A stretch of 14,377 nt of DNA from an uncultured Clostridiaceae bacterium (GTDB taxonomy: Bacteria; Bacillota; Clostridia; Clostridiales; Oxobacteraceae), in assembly GCA_937900065.1 (NCBI GenBank), contig CALCDS010000279.1, forward strand, positions 1-14,377, written 5' to 3'. A program made the position numbers and the translations under genes. Shown here piece after piece: positions 6,496 to 13,630 of the stretch. Under the pieces are notes generated by a model. It made no database searches. It had not been told where the DNA came from and was given only the letters and a program-made list of their open reading frames with translations. Numbering within the stretch: the first letter of the stretch is position 1; each line of letters starts with the position of its first letter.

Positions 6496-7725
6496 ATGGA
6501 TATAAAAGATAAAAAACAGATCTCACTATTAAGGGCTCAAGAGCTTAAAAAAAGCATCAAAGACTATCTTGAGGCTAAGGGAAATATTCCAAAAGGTTTT
6601 GAAATATCCTCTAAAATTGCCGAAAGACGAGAAAAGGTCAAAAAAATTCTCTCGGCATCTGATGATGAATGGAATGATTGGAAATGGCAAATGTCAAACA
6701 GAATAAGCAATGTTGATTTATTAAGCAGGATCATAGAGATAGATGATGCTCAAAAAAAACAAATCGAAGAAGTTGGAAAGTCATACGCATGGGCTATATC
6801 ACCATATTACACCACATTGATGGATGAGCATGACCCGTTATGCCCCATAAGGCTTATTGCAATACCAAGCATAGAAGAATTGGAAAACGAATCAGGCACA
6901 ATGGATCCCATGAGCGAGGAATTCACTAATCCTGCAGGAACCGTAACAAGGCGGTACCCTGACAGGCTCATAATAAATGTTACAAACGAATGCGGCTCAT
7001 ACTGCCGTTTCTGCCAGAGAAGAAGGCATATAGGCTGTAGCTGTGAGACTTACGATAATAAAAAAATAAAGGAATCAATCGATTATATAAGAGAAAACCA
7101 TGAGATAAGGGATGTACTTGTAACAGGAGGCGATCCCCTTACACTTGATGATGATGAGCTGGAAAAGATTTTATCAAGTTTAAGGGCGATTCCGCATGTT
7201 GAAATAATCAGGATAGGAACAAGGCTTCCGGTAACCGTTCCCATGAGAATCACAAAAGGATTATGCAACATGCTGAAAAAATACCACCCCATATATATAA
7301 ATACACATTTCAACCATCCTATTGAAATATGTGAAGACTCAAAAAAAGCCGCGGAAATGCTGGCGGATGCGGGAATACCATTAGGGAATCAGATGGTCTT
7401 GCTAAACGGGATAAACAATGACAAAAATATTGTAAAATGCCTTAACCAGGAATTATTGAAGATAAGAATAAAGCCATATTATATATTCCATCCGAAATCG
7501 ATCAAAGGAACTGCACATTTCAAATGCTCCATTGATGAAGGAATTGAAATAATGGAACATTTAAGAGGTTACACTTCAGGGCTTGCTATCCCTTATTATA
7601 TAGTCAATGCTCCCGGAGGATTCGGAAAGGTTCCCATACTTCCTCAATATCTAGTATCGAGGGGTAAGAGATATTTTTTAATCAGGACCTGGGAAGGCAG
7701 GATTATAAAGTGTGATGATTTATAA
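6496..7725 (+). CDS. eam: Glutamate 2,3-aminomutase (radical SAM, PLP)
   Basis: A 409-residue member of the lysine 2,3-aminomutase (KamA) family. The radical-SAM cluster motif is CGSYCRFC (Cys166, Cys170, Cys173), followed by RRRHIG, the GGDPL motif (211-215) and the PLP-binding NAPGGFGK with Lys378. In lysine aminomutase two aspartates (Asp293 and Asp330 of the Clostridium subterminale enzyme) hold the substrate's epsilon-amino group. By motif alignment these positions are Lys334 (FHPKS) and Asn371 (VNAPGG) here. The same Lys/Asn pair, 37 residues apart, defines the glutamate 2,3-aminomutase of Clostridioides difficile (Lys332 and Asn369 as I recall). The expected reaction is L-glutamate to beta-glutamate, by a 5'-deoxyadenosyl radical. 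The C-terminal zinc-binding tail of KamA is absent. A GGAG site precedes the ATG by 11 nt, and the gene lies 57 nt after the second ATP-grasp gene in the same direction. Confidence 0.88.
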   Translation: MDIKDKKQISLLRAQELKKSIKDYLEAKGNIPKGFEISSKIAERREKVKKILSASDDEWNDWKWQMSNRISNVDLLSRIIEIDDAQKKQIEEVGKSYAWAISPYYTTLMDEHDPLCPIRLIAIPSIEELENESGTMDPMSEEFTNPAGTVTRRYPDRLIINVTNECGSYCRFCQRRRHIGCSCETYDNKKIKESIDYIRENHEIRDVLVTGGDPLTLDDDELEKILSSLRAIPHVEIIRIGTRLPVTVPMRITKGLCNMLKKYHPIYINTHFNHPIEICEDSKKAAEMLADAGIPLGNQMVLLNGINNDKNIVKCLNQELLKIRIKPYYIFHPKSIKGTAHFKCSIDEGIEIMEHLRGYTSGLAIPYYIVNAPGGFGKVPILPQYLVSRGKRYFLIRTWEGRIIKCDDL

Positions 7726-7735
7726 TCATATTATG

Positions 7736-7780
7736 TAGGCAGCCAGCATCTATTCTTTTAGCTTTAGATTTGGTTGCCTA
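7736..7780 (+). terminator. Possible terminator of the ATP-grasp/aminomutase operon
   Basis: A 9-bp stem (TAGGCAGCC / GGTTGCCTA, one G-U pair) with a 27-nt loop lies 11 nt after the aminomutase stop. It has no poly-T tail, so termination is uncertain. It is the only candidate before the strong deoR-type promoter. Confidence 0.35.
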
Positions 7781-7792
7781 TCCTATTATGTT

Positions 7793-7832
7793 ATATTTCG
7801 TACGAAAGTTATTGTTGACACTTACGAAATAT
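7793..7832 (+). promoter_or_regulatory. Operator half-sites of the DeoR-type repressor
   Basis: ATATTTCGTA (7793-7802) is repeated in inverted form as TACGAAATAT (7823-7832), a perfect 10-bp inverted repeat. A middle half-site TACGAAAGTT (7801-7810) makes TTTCGTACGAAA (7796-7807) a perfect 12-bp palindrome. The two direct TACGAAA copies are 22 nt apart, about two helical turns, and bracket the -35 box. This is the expected layout for autoregulation by the adjacent repressor. Confidence 0.6.
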
Positions 7833-7843
7833 AAAATTATAAT
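7815..7843 (+). promoter_or_regulatory. Perfect-consensus sigma-A promoter of the deoR-fsa operon
   Basis: TTGACA (7815-7820), a 17-nt spacer and TATAAT (7838-7843) match the vegetative consensus at every position. Repressor half-sites overlap the spacer and the upstream flank, so strong transcription would be held off until an inducer appears. Confidence 0.88.
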
Positions 7844-7870
7844 GGATTTAGCCTTAAAGGGGGAAAAGTG

Positions 7871-8623
7871 ATGAACGAACACGAGCGTCATACAAAATTG
7901 ATTGAAATAGTAAGCCAGCGCAAAAAGGTGGAAGTAAGCGAACTGGCAAGACTTCTTGAAGCCTCTCAGGTTACGATCCGAAAGGATCTTGATTATTTAT
8001 CCAAGAAATCTATCTTACAAAGGAAACGCGGGTATGCTTTATTAAAAAATGAAGATGACATCAACTATCGTATGGCATTCCATTATGAAGTAAAGCAGAA
8101 AATAGCCAAGGCAGCGGCGGAATTGGTAGCGGATGGGGAAACTATTATCGTAGAATCCGGGTCCACATGCGCAATGTTTGTGGAACAACTTCTTTCTATC
8201 AGAAAGGGCATCACTGTTATCACCAATTCTTCATATATAGCTAACTTTATTAAAGATGATCCGGATGTCCAAATAATACTGCTGGGCGGAAATTATCAAA
8301 AACATACTCAGGCCACGGTAGGCCCCATGGTTAAGGAATGTGTGAAAAAATTTCATGTAAACAAGATTTTCGTCGGCGTGGATGGTTTTTCAAAAGAAAC
8401 AGGTTTTACAGGAGTGGATTTGATCCGGTGTGATACTGTACGAGCTATGGCAGCTTGTGCGGATCAAACCTATGTTCTAACAGAATCGACAAAGCTGCAG
8501 CATGCCAGTGCGATTGCATTTTTGCAGGCAAAAGATGTATACGAGTTGATCACTGATAATAAAATTTCAATGGAAATCAAGTCATTCTTAGAATCTAAAC
8601 AAGTCAGGATACAGCTTGTTTGA
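7871..8623 (+). CDS. DeoR-family sugar-phosphate-responsive repressor
   Basis: A protein of about 250 residues with the two-domain DeoR layout. The N-terminal winged helix-turn-helix is typical (VSELARLLEASQVTIRKDL, then a basic RKRGYALL wing). The C-terminal DeoRC effector domain carries DGETIIVESGSTC, VITNS, LLGG, FVGVDGF...GFTG and LTESTKLQ. Family members bind a phosphorylated sugar intermediate and release the operator. A GTG at 7868 directly precedes the ATG at 7871; the AGGGGG site (about 7858-7863) is 7 nt from the ATG, so I use the ATG. It is followed 35 nt later by the aldolase gene, which it probably controls together with itself through the half-sites at 7793-7832. I do not see the same half-site before the PTS genes. 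Confidence 0.93.
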   Translation: MNEHERHTKLIEIVSQRKKVEVSELARLLEASQVTIRKDLDYLSKKSILQRKRGYALLKNEDDINYRMAFHYEVKQKIAKAAAELVADGETIIVESGSTCAMFVEQLLSIRKGITVITNSSYIANFIKDDPDVQIILLGGNYQKHTQATVGPMVKECVKKFHVNKIFVGVDGFSKETGFTGVDLIRCDTVRAMAACADQTYVLTESTKLQHASAIAFLQAKDVYELITDNKISMEIKSFLESKQVRIQLV

Positions 8624-8658
8624 GATAAATAAATCTAAAAAGAAAAGGGGAAATTTTT

Positions 8659-9351
8659 ATGGAATATCTATTAGACACCGCAAATCTGGAAACAATCAAA
8701 AAGTTCACAGAATACTTTCCAATCACAGGGGTAACCTCTAACCCAAGCATTGTAAAAAGAGAAGGAAAGATCGATTTCTTTGCACATATGAATAAAATCC
8801 GCTCTATCATCGGCAAGGATAGGACTTTTCATATCCAAGTAACTGCAACTGATGTAGAAGGCATGTTAAAGGATGCCGATGCTATCTTAAACAAAGTCGA
8901 TGATCAGACCTTTATCAAAGTACCGGTTACAATGGAAGGTTTGAAGGTTATAAAAGCATTGAAGGCAAAGGGCGCCAATGTAACGGCAACAGCAATTTAT
9001 TCAAAGGCTCAGGGTTTTCTCGCGCTTGAAGCCGGCGCCGATTATCTGGCACCTTATTATAACCGCATGGAAAATTTGGGGATCGACGCTGAAGATGTTA
9101 TCGCCTCTTTTGCAGAGATGATATCTCAATACGGCTATACTGCCAAAGTTGTGGCCGCAAGCTTTAGGAACATGCGCCAGGTCAACAGCGCTCTTGAAGC
9201 CGGTGCGCAGGCTGCAACAGTCGATCCGGCCATATTGGCAAGCATCTTTTCAATGCCGTCTATTCAAAAAGCAGTAAATGATTTTACAAGCGACTGGCAG
9301 ACGATTTTCGGGGACAAGACAATAGCTGATTTGGCTTTAGAGGAAAAATGA
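8659..9351 (+). CDS. fsa: Fructose-6-phosphate aldolase / transaldolase-like aldolase
   Basis: A 230-residue single-domain (beta/alpha)8 protein of the small transaldolase family, close to the roughly 220 residues of E. coli FsaA. Features are LLDTAN at the N-terminus, the GVTSNPSIV motif (24-32), the Schiff-base lysine in FIKVPVT (Lys87), and APYYNR (131-136) with Tyr133 at the FsaA Tyr131 position. HIQV carries Gln60 where true transaldolases have glutamate, a residue pair that favours aldolase over transaldolase activity. The reaction would be reversible cleavage of a ketose phosphate to glyceraldehyde-3-phosphate and a ketone such as dihydroxyacetone. An AAGGGG site lies 8 nt before the ATG. 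It sits in one operon with the DeoR gene and beside a PTS, so it probably cleaves the imported sugar phosphate. The substrate is inferred only at family level. Confidence 0.85.
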   Translation: MEYLLDTANLETIKKFTEYFPITGVTSNPSIVKREGKIDFFAHMNKIRSIIGKDRTFHIQVTATDVEGMLKDADAILNKVDDQTFIKVPVTMEGLKVIKALKAKGANVTATAIYSKAQGFLALEAGADYLAPYYNRMENLGIDAEDVIASFAEMISQYGYTAKVVAASFRNMRQVNSALEAGAQAATVDPAILASIFSMPSIQKAVNDFTSDWQTIFGDKTIADLALEEK

Positions 9352-9402
9352 TGTGCATAACCGATAAACTTCATTTAGTGTGAATCCTTTAAAATATTGC
9401 AG

Positions 9403-9455
9403 AAGGGGCGTATCGCAAAACAGATAATTCAATTTAGTTTACGTACGCCCCTTTT
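9403..9455 (+). terminator. Terminator of the deoR-fsa operon
   Basis: A perfect 10-bp GC-rich stem, AAGGGGCGTA (9403-9412) / TACGCCCCTT (9444-9453), with a 31-nt loop and a TTTT tract (9452-9455). It lies 51 nt after the aldolase stop. The long loop is unusual but the stem and T run fit Rho-independent termination. Confidence 0.65.
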
Positions 9456-9497
9456 ACGATATGCTGAATGCTGTTATTGATAACAAAAAACCTGCAT

Positions 9498-9608
9498 TTA
9501 TTTAAGGCTATGTAAAGTATATGTTGATTTTTTGAGCAATCGTAGTGAGATGTGAACGGGATGTGGATGCTCAAAAATCAACAGCTTTGTTAAACAGAGC
9601 CTTATTTT
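9498..9608. mobile_element. MITE-like imperfect inverted repeat
   Basis: GGCTATGT...GTTGATTTTTTGAGCA (from 9506) is matched on the other strand by GGCTCTGTTTAACA...GTTGATTTTTGAGCA (ending 9601). This makes a roughly 96-bp element with imperfect terminal inverted repeats and a short unpaired centre (about 9539-9565). It is flanked by TTATTTAA on the left and TTATTTTAA on the right, which look like an 8-bp target duplication with a one-base slip. The GGCTCTGTT end resembles ends of insertion sequences in general; there is no transposase. As RNA it would form a long hairpin followed by TTATTTT and might limit read-through. Confidence 0.5.
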
Positions 9609-9678
9609 AAAGAGCGAAAAATGGATAACAAAACTCCATGAGAAGAAAAATAAATCCAGTTATAAGGAGTGATATGTT

Positions 9679-11709
9679 ATGTCTGATTATATGCCGTCGC
9701 TATCAAAAAGCACAAGAAATGTCTTGCAGGTTTTGGCTAATGAAAAAAATCCGATTTCAGTCAATCAGATTGCCAAATATACAAAATCTTCTAGAAGAAT
9801 GGTGTATTACGATATCGGAAACATCAAATATCTGTTTAAGAATTTAAATGCCGGTAATTTAAAACACGATGGTGGAGAATATTATCTGCTGCCTGAGCAG
9901 CGCAAATTTGTTAAGGAATTTTTAAATAAAAAGAGTGTTATTACTGATAAGGCGGATAGGATCAGTTATATTATCTGCAGCACAATATGCAGCGAAAATG
10001 AAATACATCTTGAATCACTGGTCCAAAGATTTGGAATATCAAAAAATGCCAGCCTTTATGATCTTGCAGAGACAAGAAAGATACTTGATAGATATCAGCT
10101 GACATTGATGAACTCCAAAAAAAACGGCTATTATGTGGAGGGGGATACCTTTAGAAAGAGATCGGTTTTTTTGTATTACCTTTCCCAGTTCCTGAAAAAC
10201 AACAGTTATACCAGCCTGGATATTTTTAATCAGGAAACCGTTGATCTATATATAAGCAAGCTGAAACAGGTCATTAAGGAAATGGAGATTGAGATAGATG
10301 AGAACGATATTATAGCTCTTTCTTATCTATTGTTGGTTGTGCGCAAGTTTCCGACCAGCTATCAGTTCAATGTGGTGGATCTGAATTTCATAATAGCTTC
10401 CAAGGGATTGAAGATAATCGATAGATATTTTACCGAGTTGCTTAATCATGAGCGGATATATTTGCTGATATACCTTTTAAGTTATTCAAACAACAGGGGT
10501 TTTTTGCGAAAGGATACGGAAAAAGATTTTTATTTGTTGGACCTTGCAGCAGAAATTGTAAAGACATTTGAAATATTATCAGGTTTCAGCTTTGAAAAAC
10601 GGGAAGAGCTTATCAATTCCATATATATGCATCTTAAGCTTTCCTATTATAATTACTGCTGTTCTATGCCCACAATAAATCCGTTGCATGACGAGATAAA
10701 AGAAAACTATGCGGATCTATTCAAGATTACGGAATTATGCTGCATGAAGTTAAAGGATAAGTTCCCATATACTCTTTTTGAAAGTGAAATCACTTACCTT
10801 ACAATGCATTTCGGAGCATTTATGAAAAATGCGAGAAGGAATGCAACAAGTGCAAATGTGCTGCTTACATGTTTGAACGTTACGACCAGTGTCAAGCTGT
10901 TGAAAGCTGAAATCGAGAATCAATTCGATAACATCATAGTCGTTGATACCGTCAAACCTGAGGAGGTCAATTCTTATCCTAAAGAGGCAAAGATTGATTT
11001 TGTGATCTCAACTGTGAATTTTACCTGCAAATACCCAATAATACTGGTGCATCCTATCTTGACGGCAAAGGATGAATCCAACATAGCTTCTTTAATGACA
11101 TTGCTGAACATCGAGTATAAAACAGACAACAGGCAATTTAAGACCCTTTTGGATATTGTGAAAAGAAATGTTGATGAAAAGGTATATGTAAAGATTAAAA
11201 ATGAGGTGGGTGATTACTTAAACTCAGGCGGTTCCTTCTTAAATGCTCCCGGCAGTCATCAAGTATCACTTTCGGATATGATCGAACAGTATGGCGTGCA
11301 GATCCATCAGGAGAAGGAGAAAAACTGGGAAGACGCGATCCGAGTGACGGCAAAGGTATTGCTTGACGATGGCTGTATAAATGAACATTATATAGATACA
11401 ATGGTTTCTTTGACCAAAAAGTATGGTCCGTATTTTGTTATCAGCCCTCAGATTGCAGTTGCACATGCGCAGCCCAAAGACGGAGCATTTAAAATAGGAG
11501 TATCGCTGAGCATCTATAAAAACGGTCTGGACATAATGAAAAAGGAGAAAGTAAAGTTTTTATTCGTACTGGCAACCCCAAATCAAAATGAGCACATGCA
11601 CATCCTCCAGAATATTGCATGCCTTGCCGAACACCCTGATGCAATGGATCAGATGATGGAGGCAGTATGTAAAGAAGATATATTGCATACATTGAATAAA
11701 ATATATTAA
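9679..11709 (+). CDS. PRD-containing transcriptional activator with EIIB- and EIIA-like domains (MtlR/LicR type)
   Basis: A 676-residue regulator. Domains in order: HTH (about 8-55, NPISVNQIAKYTKSSRRMVYYD), a second Mga-like HTH (about 95-155), PRD1 (about 180-290), PRD2 (about 295-390, phosphorylatable His318 in IYMHLK and His377 in LTMHFG), an EIIB-Gat-like domain (about 392-480, Cys398 in LLTCLN) and a fructose/mannitol-type EIIA domain (about 530-676, His596 in AVAHAQP). Known homologues are phosphorylated by HPr and by the cognate EIIB, so they report sugar and catabolite status and switch on their PTS operon. PRD1 has a single histidine, His257, and none at the usual first site (ALSYLLLVVRK). 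An AAGGAG site lies 9 nt before the ATG. It precedes the EIIC, EIIB and EIIA genes and is the likely activator of that PTS. Confidence 0.93.
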   Translation: MSDYMPSLSKSTRNVLQVLANEKNPISVNQIAKYTKSSRRMVYYDIGNIKYLFKNLNAGNLKHDGGEYYLLPEQRKFVKEFLNKKSVITDKADRISYIICSTICSENEIHLESLVQRFGISKNASLYDLAETRKILDRYQLTLMNSKKNGYYVEGDTFRKRSVFLYYLSQFLKNNSYTSLDIFNQETVDLYISKLKQVIKEMEIEIDENDIIALSYLLLVVRKFPTSYQFNVVDLNFIIASKGLKIIDRYFTELLNHERIYLLIYLLSYSNNRGFLRKDTEKDFYLLDLAAEIVKTFEILSGFSFEKREELINSIYMHLKLSYYNYCCSMPTINPLHDEIKENYADLFKITELCCMKLKDKFPYTLFESEITYLTMHFGAFMKNARRNATSANVLLTCLNVTTSVKLLKAEIENQFDNIIVVDTVKPEEVNSYPKEAKIDFVISTVNFTCKYPIILVHPILTAKDESNIASLMTLLNIEYKTDNRQFKTLLDIVKRNVDEKVYVKIKNEVGDYLNSGGSFLNAPGSHQVSLSDMIEQYGVQIHQEKEKNWEDAIRVTAKVLLDDGCINEHYIDTMVSLTKKYGPYFVISPQIAVAHAQPKDGAFKIGVSLSIYKNGLDIMKKEKVKFLFVLATPNQNEHMHILQNIACLAEHPDAMDQMMEAVCKEDILHTLNKIY

Positions 11710-11710
11710 G

Positions 11711-11758
11711 AATAGCCAAAATTGTTGCACAAATATCGATGTAATAAGTTGGGCTATT
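11711..11758 (+). terminator. Weak hairpin after the PRD regulator gene
   Basis: AATAGCC (11711-11717) pairs with GGCTATT (11752-11758), followed by AATTTTAC, starting directly after the regulator's stop. The stem is short (7 bp) and the loop long (34 nt), so it may be a weak terminator or attenuator between the regulator and the PTS genes rather than a full stop. Confidence 0.3.
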
Positions 11759-11787
11759 AATTTTACACAAAACATGCGATAGTTTAA

Positions 11788-11816
11788 TTGATAGATATGC
11801 ATATTTATATCATATT
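11788..11816 (+). promoter_or_regulatory. Probable promoter of the PTS operon
   Basis: TTGATA (11788-11793), a 17-nt spacer and CATATT (11811-11816) resemble a sigma-A promoter with an imperfect -10, as expected for an activator-dependent gene. The spacer holds a 10-bp palindrome ATATGCATAT (11795-11804). The AAAGGAGG site of the EIIC gene follows at about 11827-11834. Confidence 0.4.
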
Positions 11817-11845
11817 TCATACTCATAAAGGAGGATATATTCAAT

Positions 11846-13234
11846 ATGTTAAATATCATTTTAAAATTTATTGAACAGTTCCTTTCAAGCCCTACCATTT
11901 TGATTGCATTGATTGTTTTGATTGGTCTTCTTATTCAAAAAAAGTCACTGCCAGATATCACTAAAGGAACTATTAAGACAATAGTCGGCTTTACTTTAAT
12001 CAGCGCAGGCGCGGGCGTTGTAATTTCATCACTTACGCCTTTAAACACATTGATGGCAGGTACATTTAATTTATCAGGTACGGTTCCTGTCAATGAATCC
12101 TGTTTTGCTGTTGCTTCCGCCAAGTTTGGAATGGCATTATCCGGAATTATGGCAATTTCATTAATCGTCAATATTATTGAAGCTCGTTTTTCCAAATTCA
12201 AATTTATATATTTGACCGGACATGAGATCATGTGGGTTGCAACGGTTTGCGCCATAACCCTAAGTGCATTAAAAATGCCTATGTGGCAGGTAATACTCTG
12301 CGGCGGTTTATTGACAGGAACATATATGGCTGTTTCTCCTGCATTGATCTATAAATCGGTATGCAAGGTTACGAAAACAAAAGATTTAGCAGTCGGACAC
12401 AGCGGAATTGTTTATTACTGGCTTGCCATGCTTGTTGGCAAACTTACTGGCAATAAAGAAAAATCTGCGGAGGAGATCAACGTTTCCAAATCCTTTAATA
12501 TTTTACGTGACCTGACGATTTCTCTTACTCTGGCAATGATGTTTGTTTACATCATCGTATCAATACTTGCAATGGTTATAAAACCGGATTTGGCAGCAAA
12601 AACCTTTGCAGGAACGAACTTTATAATTTTCTCGATCACGTATGGTGCAGAATTTGCAGCTTCCATTTATATAATCCAGGCCGGTGTTCGTATGGTTGTT
12701 ACAGAACTCATTCCGGCGTTCAAGGGTGTTGCTGACAAGTTCATACCCAACGCAATACCGGCTCTTGATATCCCGATTCTATATCCTTACCAGCCAAATT
12801 CAGTTTTGATCGGATTCCTTTGCGCTGCTATAGGCGGTGTTGCTGCATTCTTCCTGCAAGCCGCACTCATCGGGACATCACTTGAACTTCCTCTGATACT
12901 TCCAACCCTGTTTACTGCATTCTTCTATGGAGCAACATCAGGGTGCTTATGCAACCAGGAAGGCGGCCTTAGGGGTGTCATAATCGGATCAATATTTACC
13001 GGATTTATAATTGCACTTTTCCCGGCTTTATTGATCAAATTCGGTAATGTTTTGGTCGATGGAACGACATTTGGAGGATCGGATTCAGCTGTTATAGGCA
13101 TATTCAATACCCAAATTGGAGCCTTGATTTCCGGAACCAGCCTATTGATCATCAGTATTGTGATATTCATTGCACCAATTCTCTATTCAGCATTGACAGC
13201 TAATAAATCGGGCATGACCGAAAGGAGCAAATAA
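11846..13234 (+). CDS. PTS EIIC, ascorbate (UlaA/SgaT) family permease
   Basis: A 462-residue integral membrane protein with about ten or more hydrophobic segments. Stretches match the UlaA family: KGTIKTIVGFTLISAGAGVV (41-60), LTGHEIMW, a TQGVRM-like QAGVRMVVTELIPAF segment, and LYPYQPNSVLIGF. UlaA-type carriers move an acidic or polyol-like sugar inwards while EIIB phosphorylates it. The ATG lies 12 nt after an AAAGGAGG site. EIIB follows 2 nt after the stop and EIIA later, giving a complete split-subunit system. Because the genes needed to degrade ascorbate-6-phosphate (ulaD, ulaE, ulaF) are not in the window and an aldolase is nearby instead, I leave the symbol blank and treat the substrate as unknown. 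Confidence 0.92.
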   Translation: MLNIILKFIEQFLSSPTILIALIVLIGLLIQKKSLPDITKGTIKTIVGFTLISAGAGVVISSLTPLNTLMAGTFNLSGTVPVNESCFAVASAKFGMALSGIMAISLIVNIIEARFSKFKFIYLTGHEIMWVATVCAITLSALKMPMWQVILCGGLLTGTYMAVSPALIYKSVCKVTKTKDLAVGHSGIVYYWLAMLVGKLTGNKEKSAEEINVSKSFNILRDLTISLTLAMMFVYIIVSILAMVIKPDLAAKTFAGTNFIIFSITYGAEFAASIYIIQAGVRMVVTELIPAFKGVADKFIPNAIPALDIPILYPYQPNSVLIGFLCAAIGGVAAFFLQAALIGTSLELPLILPTLFTAFFYGATSGCLCNQEGGLRGVIIGSIFTGFIIALFPALLIKFGNVLVDGTTFGGSDSAVIGIFNTQIGALISGTSLLIISIVIFIAPILYSALTANKSGMTERSK

Positions 13235-13236
13235 AA

Positions 13237-13521
13237 ATGAATATTCATAAAATCCTATGCTGTTGTATTTCTGGTTTGGGCTCTTCTTTCATAGTGGAGA
13301 TGAACTTGAAAAAAGTGCTCAAAAAGTTGAATATGGACGATGTTGAAGTCGCCCATTCAGGGATTTCAGACGCCTATCCCGGCGCGGCAGACCTTTTTAT
13401 CTGTTCATCCGATGTATATGAAGAGTGCCTAAAAGCAGGGGATACCATCCCTCTTGACAGGCTGACAGATATCGATGAACTTGAAACCAAATTGTCTTCT
13501 TATCTGGAGAGCCATAAATAA
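13237..13521 (+). CDS. PTS EIIB, ascorbate (UlaB/SgaB) family
   Basis: A 94-residue cytoplasmic EIIB. The phospho-acceptor loop is CCCISGLGSS (8-17); by alignment with UlaB (CGNGQGSS) the active cysteine is Cys10, with two more cysteines directly before it, which is unusual. The rest has the small alternating alpha/beta fold, including AADLFICSSDVYEE. It would receive phosphate from EIIA and give it to the sugar carried by EIIC, and may also phosphorylate the PRD regulator. An AAAGGAG site lies inside the end of the EIIC gene; the 2-nt gap implies coupled translation. Confidence 0.9.
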   Translation: MNIHKILCCCISGLGSSFIVEMNLKKVLKKLNMDDVEVAHSGISDAYPGAADLFICSSDVYEECLKAGDTIPLDRLTDIDELETKLSSYLESHK

Positions 13522-13578
13522 CAACAACTTTATAGAATGAAAACGTGTATAAAGCTTCTTACCGGCATTTTCATTTTC

Positions 13579-13607
13579 TTGACAGAAGATAAATTACACG
13601 GTAATAT
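13579..13607 (+). promoter_or_regulatory. Possible internal promoter before the EIIA gene
   Basis: TTGACA (13579-13584), a 17-nt spacer and TAATAT (13602-13607) form a good sigma-A match. The predicted start near 13614 lies downstream of a possible TTG start at 13607 and just ahead of GGTGA, which supports the ATG at 13631 as the EIIA start. An imperfect hairpin (AGAATGAAAA / TTTTCATTTTCT, 13535-13580) precedes it. Confidence 0.45.
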
Positions 13608-13630
13608 TGAAAGTTGGTGACGACAATAGA

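Noticed and set aside
9476..9503. TTGATA as a -35 box for the PRD regulator
   Set aside because: At 16-17 nt spacing the -10 would be TATTTA or ATTTAA, a poor match, and the inverted repeat follows directly.
11489..12255. Minus-strand open frames antisense to the PRD regulator and EIIC
   Set aside because: They are shadows of two well-conserved genes, and the leader region they cross carries plus-strand signals.
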